A DNA stretch of 64,000 nt from positions 120,976-184,975 of the forward strand of contig DAGC01000005.1 in assembly GCA_002495625.1 (NCBI GenBank), in the 5' to 3' direction. Positions 11,772 to 19,157 of this stretch are shown piece after piece. Each line of letters starts with the position of its first letter. Within the stretch, counting starts at the first letter, position 1. The notes beneath the pieces are model-generated. The model did no database searches and was not told where the DNA came from. It worked only from the letters and a program-made list of their open reading frames with translations. The stretch is from Methanobacterium sp. UBA375 (GTDB lineage Archaea; Methanobacteriota; Methanobacteria; Methanobacteriales; Methanobacteriaceae). Both the position numbers and the translations under genes were made by a program.

Positions 11772-12101
11772 TTAATCTTCAAACAGGTCATCTACCCAGG
11801 ATATTGCGGCGGCCACATTGGGAAAACCTATGGTACTGGTTAACAGGATTAAGGATTGATATACTTCTTCTTCAGATGCTCCTGCTTCTATCGCTCTTCT
11901 GGCATGGCTGTGCACTGCTCCTTCAGAGCGGAGTGTTGTTGCCGCTGCCAGTTGAATCAGTTCACAAGTTTTATTGTCTAAAGGCCCTGAATCCTTCACT
12001 TCTCGGCCTAGATCACCTAATATTTTTCCATAATCTCCAAAACGCTCTTTTATACTCACATAATGTGGAGGTAATTTTTTACTTCCCGGTTTTTTCGACA
12101 T
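11772..12101 (-). CDS. Carboxymuconolactone decarboxylase (AhpD-like) family protein
   Basis: The 109-residue all-helical protein matches the CMD fold: CELIQLAAATTLRSEGAVHSHARRAIEAGASEEEVYQSLILL. In peroxidase members of this family a CxxC lies just before the conserved His. Here that position is EGAVHSHA with no cysteine pair, so AhpD-type disulfide chemistry is unlikely. Function unknown. The start ATG follows AAGGTGGTC. It lies downstream of the ModE-like gene on the same strand, 190 bp away. Confidence 0.8.
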   Translation of the reverse strand: MSKKPGSKKLPPHYVSIKERFGDYGKILGDLGREVKDSGPLDNKTCELIQLAAATTLRSEGAVHSHARRAIEAGASEEEVYQSLILLTSTIGFPNVAAAISWVDDLFED

Positions 12102-12291
12102 ACAAGACCACCTTAAAATTTCTTAATCTATATATTTGTTTTATTGAGATATATTTTTAATACTCAGAATTGGTAGAACTATAAATAAAGAAAAAAGCCT
12201 CAATTAAAAACAAAAGCAGCCAAGTTTGAAGAATTCAACCTTTGATCGAAGCCTGTTATGAAATTCAAAAGAATAAAATTTTCATTTCTAC

Positions 12292-12981
12292 TTATATTTT
12301 AATTACAGTTAGAGCCGCTGCTTTAAATCCTATGTAAACTGCTTTCCCCAGGTTTAAGTTCAACTGTTCCTTGAGGTAATCGGTGACCTCTACGAATAGA
12401 TTGATGGCACCTATGTCTACAGTTAACCTTACCCTCTGGTTTTGCAGGTTCATGCTGATTATTTTTCCTTTGAAAATATTTTTCACGCTGGATTCCTGGG
12501 CTTTTAACTTGATAAAAATATCTTCAGGGCGGATTAAAACCAGAACCTTGTCACCGACATCGAAATTTTCTCTTAGGGGTAGAATGATTTTATTGTCATT
12601 TAGATAGATGTTAGCAATTCTATTTTTAACATCGATATCAGAAATTGTACCTTCTATTTCATTAACATCTGCATGCATTTTTAAGATACTGTTAACCTTT
12701 ATATACTCTTTTAATATTAATTTTCCCTGATCAGTTAACTTACTTCCGCCTCCTCCTTTCCCTCCTATTTTAGTTGAAACAATTCTGTTGTTAAAATCAT
12801 TTTCCAAATCTCCAATGTATTTTAGAGCCCTTCTATAAGAAATATGTACTTGTTTAGAAGCTTCGGTTATGGAACCATATTCATCTATATAGTTTAAAAG
12901 CTCAAATTTTTGATCATTAAGTAATATTATCTTATCGTCTAATTTTAAACGATATTGAGGTCCATCTAGCGCGTTATACAT
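12292..12981 (-). CDS. ModE-like molybdate/tungstate regulator (HTH plus two Mop/TOBE domains)
   Basis: The 229-residue protein has the ModE layout. A winged helix occupies residues 20-95 (GSITEASKQVHISYRRALKY and the glycine-rich wing GGKGGGGSKLT). A di-Mop region of two TOBE-type domains follows (NEIEGTISDIDVKNRIA from about 110, and KNIFKGKIISMN from about 165). In bacteria this architecture binds molybdate and represses uptake genes. A close paralogue lies at 30961-31653. It is the most direct candidate for binding the repeated 24-bp palindromes in this window, one of which lies in the long region upstream. Confidence 0.9.
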   Translation of the reverse strand: MYNALDGPQYRLKLDDKIILLNDQKFELLNYIDEYGSITEASKQVHISYRRALKYIGDLENDFNNRIVSTKIGGKGGGGSKLTDQGKLILKEYIKVNSILKMHADVNEIEGTISDIDVKNRIANIYLNDNKIILPLRENFDVGDKVLVLIRPEDIFIKLKAQESSVKNIFKGKIISMNLQNQRVRLTVDIGAINLFVEVTDYLKEQLNLNLGKAVYIGFKAAALTVIKI

Positions 12982-13147
12982 TGTTTCATACCTAGGATTT
13001 TATCCTTACTTTGACAGTATCTCGTTTAATTGATTTCATATGGAGTATCCGAAATTGTGAGGTGATTTTTCCATCATTAATATGACCATGGAATTTTTCA
13101 TTCATGGTCGTATTTCTTTCATGATCATTCACAGAATATTTTAAAAA

Positions 13148-13170
13148 ATCCGAGATTAATCGGTTTTTTT
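13148..13170. terminator. Possible bidirectional terminator hairpin
   Basis: CCGA-GATTAA-TCGG is followed by seven T on the plus strand and six T on the minus strand, so it could end transcripts in either direction. There is no annotated gene ending here, which hints at an unrecognised transcript. Confidence 0.35.
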
Positions 13171-13286
13171 GAGTAAATTAATCCAAATCTTCCATGAATG
13201 TTCATGATATATATGATTTATTAAACTAGTTTTGATTGGAACGTTATAAACTTTTGTAAACAAACTCATTTAGAAAGACTTATATC

Positions 13287-13310
13287 CGTTATGTGGATTT
13301 AACCACCTCG
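13287..13310. promoter_or_regulatory. ModE-type 24-bp palindrome upstream of the ModE-like gene region
   Basis: Arms CGTTATG and CACCTCG are separated by 10 bases. By eye it matches the site at 51979-52002 at 18 of 24 positions, and it follows a similar CTTATAT element. It is 306 bp upstream of the ModE-like gene start at 12981, too far for simple promoter overlap, so the controlled transcript is unknown. Confidence 0.45.
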
Positions 13311-13706
13311 AATATAAAGGATTCATAACGTTGGGGCCTTTTAGATCCCTTAAAATGAAAAAATTAATCGTTAAATATTTAGTTGTTTTGAAATCTAAGT
13401 TTTCCCGCCTATTTATTTAGTTCTAAGATGATATGCGCTTTTTTTGTTTATTTAAAGTATAATAAACCCAATCACTCTCTCCAATTTGGATGATAAATAT
13501 TGATTGTTTAATAATAACAATCTATCATGAATCTACATTTTAGGAAAGCTTAGAATACAAATAGGTGATTAAGTTTATGAAAATGGCAAAATCGGTGGGG
13601 AGTTAACTTAAACTAAAATAGAGGGGCTTAATAATGGGGAATTTAATTAGTGGAACAACTTTGAATGGATAAGGGGATGATAAAAAATTAGTATAATCAA
13701 ATTTAA

Positions 13707-14597
13707 CTAGTCCAAATATCTTAAACCTGTTATCTGGTTTATAATATCGGTTTTAGTGAGGATTCCAATGGGTCTTTTTTGTTCATTAACCACAATAAGA
13801 CGCCCTATTTTGTTCTTATTCATAATTTGGATGGCTTCTACTATCATCATATCCGGTTCAACGGTTACAATATATTTGGACATGAGGTCGGTTATTTTAA
13901 GATCCTTTTCTTGATTGGCAATGGTTTTGGTGATATCAACTAGCGTTAGGATCCCAATAATACTATCATTTTCAACTACAGGGGCGCCTTCTATTCCATT
14001 ATTGGATAATATCCATGCTGCTTCGGTTATATTCATATTGGGATTTAATGTTATGATATCTTGGGTGGCAACTTCCATCACAGTCTTGGCAGGTATGCTC
14101 TGTATATCCCGAACATCCAGGAGCAAAACACCCTCTGTATCATCCCTTCCAACAACAGTACCATTTACTACCAGCTTATTTACATGACTGGGACCAATTC
14201 TTATTTTATCCCCGATGTCAAGTTGTTTAGTATTACCTATTGTTTTAACGGCGGCTTTACATTCTCCAGGTCGGGGAAGGCTGCTGAATTCTATTTTGGT
14301 CACGGTGATATTTTCTACCAATTTATCTCTTTTAAATAGGGGTACTGTTTCATCTGCCTCAGCAATATTGAGATTTAAAGCATCATATGCATCTATTGTT
14401 GGTTTATACCCACCTCTAGGACCTGGAACCCCTTCTACACTTCCCATGCTCTTTAAGGATTGCATTTGATTCCGAATCGTTCCCGGGTTACGGTTTATAG
14501 ACTCGGCAATAGTTTCTCCTTTGATGGGCATGTAATTTGATTTAGTATATAAATCAATTAAAGCTCTTAATATTTCTTTTTGGACAGTTGTTAGCAA
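13707..14597 (-). CDS. HTH and CBS-domain transcriptional regulator
   Basis: The product of about 296 residues has an N-terminal winged helix (TTVQKEILRALIDLYTKS, IAESINRNPGTIRNQMQSL, GYKPTIDAYDAL), a central ligand-like region, and a C-terminal pair of CBS domains (TQDIITLNPNMNITEAA and MSKYIVTVEPDMMIVEAI). CBS pairs typically sense adenosyl nucleotides. The preferred start is TTG 14597 because GAAGGTG lies 5 bases upstream; a longer frame from ATG 14639 lacks a ribosome site. A TATA box (TTATATAAAA) lies at about 14668-14677. Targets unknown. Confidence 0.88.
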   Translation of the reverse strand: MLTTVQKEILRALIDLYTKSNYMPIKGETIAESINRNPGTIRNQMQSLKSMGSVEGVPGPRGGYKPTIDAYDALNLNIAEADETVPLFKRDKLVENITVTKIEFSSLPRPGECKAAVKTIGNTKQLDIGDKIRIGPSHVNKLVVNGTVVGRDDTEGVLLLDVRDIQSIPAKTVMEVATQDIITLNPNMNITEAAWILSNNGIEGAPVVENDSIIGILTLVDITKTIANQEKDLKITDLMSKYIVTVEPDMMIVEAIQIMNKNKIGRLIVVNEQKRPIGILTKTDIINQITGLRYLD

Positions 14598-14880
14598 TAA
14601 AACACCTTCTAAGGTTTTATTGTTGAAGTATATGTTCATGATCTTTACTAAAAGTTCTTCACTTTACTTATATAAAACTTTGTGATAAGAGGTTCTGAAT
14701 TTATTATTTGAAATTTATTAGTCACAAAAAGTATCCCGTTCAATGAAAGAAAGAATCCTCAAATATAACATAATACAAGCTAAAAAGACAATAGTAATCG
14801 TGTTTCGTAGGTTTTCAGTTAAGAATTAAGTATTGTAACATAATTCAAATCAACCTATAAGATGAAACACCACTGAATAT

Positions 14881-16971
14881 TTAAAGTTGGGAGCGTTCAT
14901 AATCCAAAATCTTTGTGACAACAGTTTCAGGGTTTATCAAATCCTGTAAATCGTAATATCGACCGCCAGAAGCCTTTGATAGATCCATGTTGAATTCATG
15001 TCCCAACTCTTCCTTTCCAAAATTAACCACTATTGTGTTTATTTCTTTATCCTTTAAATTCTCAGCTATTCTAATTGCATCTTCAACAGGGCTATTATCC
15101 AGTTCAATGGGAAAACCCAGATCATGGAGATATTTATTGGATAAACTGGAAAATTTCTTATTAAATCCCACATTAGGCATGCCATCGGTGAAGATTATCA
15201 TCATGGGAATATATTCATCCTGTAATTTCTCCTTTACAAGGATATCAAATCCTTTTTTAAGACCGGAGGCCAGGGGCGTGGTTCCACCCACAGTGAGGTT
15301 ATCAAGTTGATCCTTGAAAGAGAAAGCTCTCCGGGTTGTAGGGATTATAATCTCTGCTTCATCCCCTTTAAATCCTATAACACTGATTTTATCCTGATGA
15401 CGATTGATATTTTCGATGATCCGGTATAAAAGTCCCTTAATACGATTCACTTTTCCTTCAAAAAACATCGACCCGCTGATATCTACAACCAATGCGATTG
15501 AAGCTTTTGCATCATGTTTTCTCATTTTATGGCGTATGTCTTCCATTTCAACCTTAATATTCCCCTTTGATCCCAGCGCAGCAGCTCGAAGAGTTGCATC
15601 TATAGCTATATCATTAGATACTTCCTTTGGAAGTTTACTTTTGATATATCGGCCTTTAATTGTTTTGGAAGCCACTCTTTTACCGTAAATTCTCTGTTTC
15701 TTTTCATTTTCCACTTTCAGAAATTTTTGTATATCAACAACCTCTTCAGTGGCTTCCACCGGTTTACCACCTTCAGATGGGGTCCCTAATTCTAATGCAT
15801 CTCCAGTGGTTGGAGTTTGGTTATATTCATCTCCTTCTTCCCAGTAAATTTCATGAGGGACTTCTTCAACCTCTCCATCCTCTTCTTGTGCCTCACAATC
15901 TTCATCAACTTCGTTACCCGTGTCTTCAGGGTCGGTGGGTGGATTTTCTTCATCCACTTCTTCATCCGCTTCTTCTGCAGTTTTTGCAGCAGCTTTTTCA
16001 ACTTCTCCTTCCATTTCTTCCTGATTTTCGAATCTTTCTCCTAAAACAAGTTCTGCAGCTTCTAATACATCATTTTCAGTCACTGTCCTGCGATTATGAT
16101 ATGCTGCTATAGTTTTGGATGTTTTCAATATGGCGATATCTGCTCTATGGCCATCTACTCCCATATTTATACATAAACGGGCAATTACGCGCATTAAACG
16201 CTGTGAAATCGTGACATCTTTGAGTATTTGACGGGCCTGGATGATTCTATACCTCATTTCCTTCTGGGCATCTTTAAATTTCTCTATGAATTCTGAGGGG
16301 TTGTTTTCAAATTCTTCCCGCCTTTCCATGATTTTAATCCGATCATCCACATCAATAATGTTTTTTGCAAATACATGCAGCCCTATTCTATCTGAAAGTT
16401 GCTGTCTGAGCTCCCCCTCCGCCGGATTCATAGTCCCGAGTAGTATGAAGTGGGAAGGGTGAGTAATAGAAACACCCTCTCTTTCAACGATGTTCACTCC
16501 ATATGCAGCTGCATCTAACAATACGTCAACAAGGTTATCATCCAGGAGATTAATTTCATCGATGTATAATATGTTACGATTAGCTTCTGCCAGTAGCCCT
16601 GGCTCTAACGTTTTTGATCCTTCTTTTAATGCTTTTTCTATGTTTATTGATCCTACCACTCTGTCCTCAGTGGATCCCAGTGGGAGTTCTACCACACGCA
16701 TATCATTCTCCACTACCTGGATTTTACCAGAACGACATTCACCACATAGTGAGTCCGGTTTGTCAGGGTCACAATTGAATGAACATCCCTTAACCGTTTT
16801 TATTGGGGGTAAAAGATCGGCCAGGGCTCTGACTGCGGTGGTTTTACCTGTTCCTTTATAACCTTTAATTAGGACTCCACCGATGCTGGGATTTATGGCA
16901 TTTAATATCAAAGCCTTTTTAGCAATTTTTTGGCCGATTATGGCAGAAAAGGGGAAAATAAGATTTTTCAA
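14881..16971 (-). CDS. Mg/Co-chelatase-like AAA+ ATPase fused to a vWA domain (ChlI/ChlD type)
   Basis: This protein of about 696 residues is a fusion. It has an N-terminal AAA+ ATPase (GYKGTGKTTAVRAL Walker A, ILYIDEINLLDDN Walker B, GTMNPAEGELRQQL), a cysteine-bearing insertion (CNCD then CGEC), and an acidic linker of about 70 residues rich in Glu. A C-terminal vWA domain follows, with the MIDAS motif DISGSM and TDGMPN. Such proteins power metal insertion into tetrapyrroles, or act as MoxR-type assembly ATPases. No large chelatase subunit is adjacent; the formate dehydrogenase operon is divergent. The start at TTG 16971 is favoured by GGTGAT just upstream; ATG 16983 is an alternative. Confidence 0.88.
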   Translation of the reverse strand: MKNLIFPFSAIIGQKIAKKALILNAINPSIGGVLIKGYKGTGKTTAVRALADLLPPIKTVKGCSFNCDPDKPDSLCGECRSGKIQVVENDMRVVELPLGSTEDRVVGSINIEKALKEGSKTLEPGLLAEANRNILYIDEINLLDDNLVDVLLDAAAYGVNIVEREGVSITHPSHFILLGTMNPAEGELRQQLSDRIGLHVFAKNIIDVDDRIKIMERREEFENNPSEFIEKFKDAQKEMRYRIIQARQILKDVTISQRLMRVIARLCINMGVDGHRADIAILKTSKTIAAYHNRRTVTENDVLEAAELVLGERFENQEEMEGEVEKAAAKTAEEADEEVDEENPPTDPEDTGNEVDEDCEAQEEDGEVEEVPHEIYWEEGDEYNQTPTTGDALELGTPSEGGKPVEATEEVVDIQKFLKVENEKKQRIYGKRVASKTIKGRYIKSKLPKEVSNDIAIDATLRAAALGSKGNIKVEMEDIRHKMRKHDAKASIALVVDISGSMFFEGKVNRIKGLLYRIIENINRHQDKISVIGFKGDEAEIIIPTTRRAFSFKDQLDNLTVGGTTPLASGLKKGFDILVKEKLQDEYIPMMIIFTDGMPNVGFNKKFSSLSNKYLHDLGFPIELDNSPVEDAIRIAENLKDKEINTIVVNFGKEELGHEFNMDLSKASGGRYYDLQDLINPETVVTKILDYERSQL

Positions 16972-17186
16972 TGGTATCACCATGATTTAAAGGGAATTAG
17001 TGCATTTGCTGACTTTCTACATTTAAATGTTATCATTTAATTTTTGTTCTTTATAACTTTTTTATGGGATATTATCGTTATTAAACTGGGATCTAAAATT
17101 GGTAGAAAACTATAAAATTGCTAAAAGTACACTTTTAATCATAGATTAATAAATCCTTAATGATCAGTCTCTACAAAGGTCAATAG

Positions 17187-19106
17187 ATGAACTTTAATGA
17201 TTTTATAAAGTTATCAAAAGGAGAATACAGGAATTTAATCAACGATGAAGCTCCTGTTGTCCTGATAGGCGCCGCGACATGTGGAAATTCTGCAGGTGCA
17301 TGGACCATAAAGAAAGTCATGGTAGAGGAACTGGAAAAAAACAAGGGCGAATGTAAAGTAATAGAAGTGGGATGCATAGGGCTTTGTTATGCAGAACCCA
17401 TAATAACCATAATTAAAAAAGGAAACCCAGCTGTTTTTTATCGACAGGTCACTCCAGAAATAGTCACTGAACTGGTAAATTCTTACATACTTGGATCTGA
17501 CCCTCTTTTAGAATATGCCCTGGGAGTAGTGGATATCAACTTCTTCGAGGGAGGTAAAGAGGAAGAACGATCTGATGAAGATGTTGATGAAGTTTTCAAT
17601 GATATCCCCCACCTCTTTGATCTACCCGTACTTAAACCACAGGTTAGGAGAATCCTACGCAACTGCGGATTCATCGACCCCACCAGCATCAGGCACTATC
17701 TGGCCAGGGATGGCTACAGCGGATTTTTAAAAGCCATTAGCCTGGATCCGGATGAAATAATAAGGAAGATAGAAACAGCAGGCCTAAGGGGCAGGGGTGG
17801 TGCAGGTTTTCCCACCGGGCTGAAATGGCAGCTGTGCAGAGAGGCTGATGGTGAAACTAAATACTTCATCTGTAACGCCGATGAAGGTGACCCCGGGGCT
17901 TTCATGAACCGATCACTCCTGGAGAGTGATCCTCACTCTGTTTTAGAGGGCATGTTAATAGCGGGTTATGCAATAGGTGCTAAAGAAGGTTACATATATT
18001 GCAGAACTGAATATCCCCTGGCATTAAAACGGTTGAAAAACGCACTGTCCCAGATGGAGGAACATGGACTTTTAGGGGAGAATATCTTAGAATCTGGATT
18101 TGATTTTGATATAAAAATAAAAGAGGGGGCAGGTGCCTTTGTATGTGGGGAAGAAACCGCGTTAATCGCTTCAATTGAAGGGGAAAGGGGAATACCCCGT
18201 ACCAGACCCCCATTTCCCACCACTTCCGGCCTGTGGGGAAAACCAACCGTCATAAATAATGTGGAAACCATGGCCAGCGTAGCCCTTATAATGCAGAAAG
18301 GTGCAGAAGAATTCGCAAATAAGGGAATAAAAAACAGTAAGGGCACAAAAACCTTTTCACTCTCCGGGCAAATAAAAAACACCGGCCTGATAGAGGTTCC
18401 CCTGGGTAGAACATTAAGAGAAGTGATATATGATATTGGCGGGGGTATTAAGGAAGACAAACGCTTTAAAGCAGTTCAGATAGGCGGTCCGTCTGGGGGA
18501 TGTATTCCGGAGGAGTTACTGGACACAAGCATAGATTACGACTCACTGGTAGGTGCCGGGGCTATTATGGGCTCCGGTGGGCTAGTGGTTATGGATGAAG
18601 ACAACTGTATGGTAGATGTAGCCCGGTACTTCCTGGAATTTGTGCAGAACGAATCCTGCGGCAAATGTATCCCATGCAGATTGGGAACCAAGCAAATACT
18701 TGACATATTAACGGATATCACCCAGGGAAGAGGAAAAAAAGGCGATGAATATCTCCTCCACGAACTGGCCCATGGAATTAAAGCCGCATCACTATGTGGA
18801 CTGGGACAAACAGCACCTAATCCAGTATTAACCACCTTAAAATTCTTTGAAGATGAATACAAGGCCCATATTGACGGGAAAACGTGCCCAGCCCGGGAAT
18901 GCAAATCATTGATATCATATGTCGTAGACCCTGAACTATGCACCGGCTGCATGCTATGCCAGAAATCATGCCCAGCAGGAGCTGTAACCGGAGAGAAAGA
19001 TAAGATCCACCATATTTACCAGGGTAAATGCATCCAGTGCGGAACCTGCTTTGAATCATGTAAGAAATATAAAGCAGTGAAGTGCATATCACCGCAGATA
19101 AGTTAG
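17187..19106 (+). CDS. NuoF-like flavoprotein with thioredoxin-like and ferredoxin domains (formate dehydrogenase/hydrogenase diaphorase subunit)
   Basis: This 639-residue electron-transfer subunit predicts binding of FMN, NAD(P) and several iron-sulfur clusters. A thioredoxin-like domain with cysteines near 32, 63 and 67 (GCIGLC) occupies the N-terminus. Next come the NuoF core (GLRGRGGAGFPTGLKW, CNADEGDPGAF, GAFVCGEETALIASIEG) and the NuoF cluster motif ESCGKCIPCRLGT. Two C-terminal ferredoxin motifs follow (CTGCMLCQKSCP and CIQCGTCFESCK). The layout matches HndC/HylB-type subunits of NAD(P)-linked, sometimes bifurcating, enzymes. It is followed 51 bp later by a formate dehydrogenase catalytic subunit. 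This differs from the usual F420-linked FdhB of methanogens. Confidence 0.9.
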   Translation: MNFNDFIKLSKGEYRNLINDEAPVVLIGAATCGNSAGAWTIKKVMVEELEKNKGECKVIEVGCIGLCYAEPIITIIKKGNPAVFYRQVTPEIVTELVNSYILGSDPLLEYALGVVDINFFEGGKEEERSDEDVDEVFNDIPHLFDLPVLKPQVRRILRNCGFIDPTSIRHYLARDGYSGFLKAISLDPDEIIRKIETAGLRGRGGAGFPTGLKWQLCREADGETKYFICNADEGDPGAFMNRSLLESDPHSVLEGMLIAGYAIGAKEGYIYCRTEYPLALKRLKNALSQMEEHGLLGENILESGFDFDIKIKEGAGAFVCGEETALIASIEGERGIPRTRPPFPTTSGLWGKPTVINNVETMASVALIMQKGAEEFANKGIKNSKGTKTFSLSGQIKNTGLIEVPLGRTLREVIYDIGGGIKEDKRFKAVQIGGPSGGCIPEELLDTSIDYDSLVGAGAIMGSGGLVVMDEDNCMVDVARYFLEFVQNESCGKCIPCRLGTKQILDILTDITQGRGKKGDEYLLHELAHGIKAASLCGLGQTAPNPVLTTLKFFEDEYKAHIDGKTCPARECKSLISYVVDPELCTGCMLCQKSCPAGAVTGEKDKIHHIYQGKCIQCGTCFESCKKYKAVKCISPQIS

Positions 19107-19157
19107 AAAACTATTTTGACAAATTACTGGATAAAATAGTGGAGAAATAGGAGATAT

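Larger units (their letters stand above)
12982..13706. other. 725-bp region without a gene, containing hairpins and a ModE-type box
   Basis: No convincing ORF was found. The region holds a GACCATG-N12-CATGGTC hairpin (13084-13109) and a CCGA-N6-TCGG hairpin flanked by A- and T-runs (13148-13170). It also holds a 24-bp ModE-type palindrome (13287-13310), with a half site ending CATAACG at 13324-13330. A TATA-like CTTATAT precedes the box. The only short frames nearby are under 15 codons. A small untranslated RNA is possible but not shown. Confidence 0.4.

Noticed and set aside
13100..13660. CRISPR-like or tRNA elements in the gene-free region
   Set aside because: No regularly spaced repeats and no cloverleaf with a T-loop GTTC motif could be built.
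15792..16112. Open frames on both strands in the chelatase linker
   Set aside because: They are shadows of the acidic low-complexity linker, whose repeated GAA/GAT codons keep other frames open.
16984..17186. ModE-type box ahead of the formate dehydrogenase operon
   Set aside because: Only scattered TTATCG/CGTTATT pieces are present, with the wrong spacing; a perfect ACATTTAAATGT palindrome at 17019-17030 is AT-rich and could be chance.
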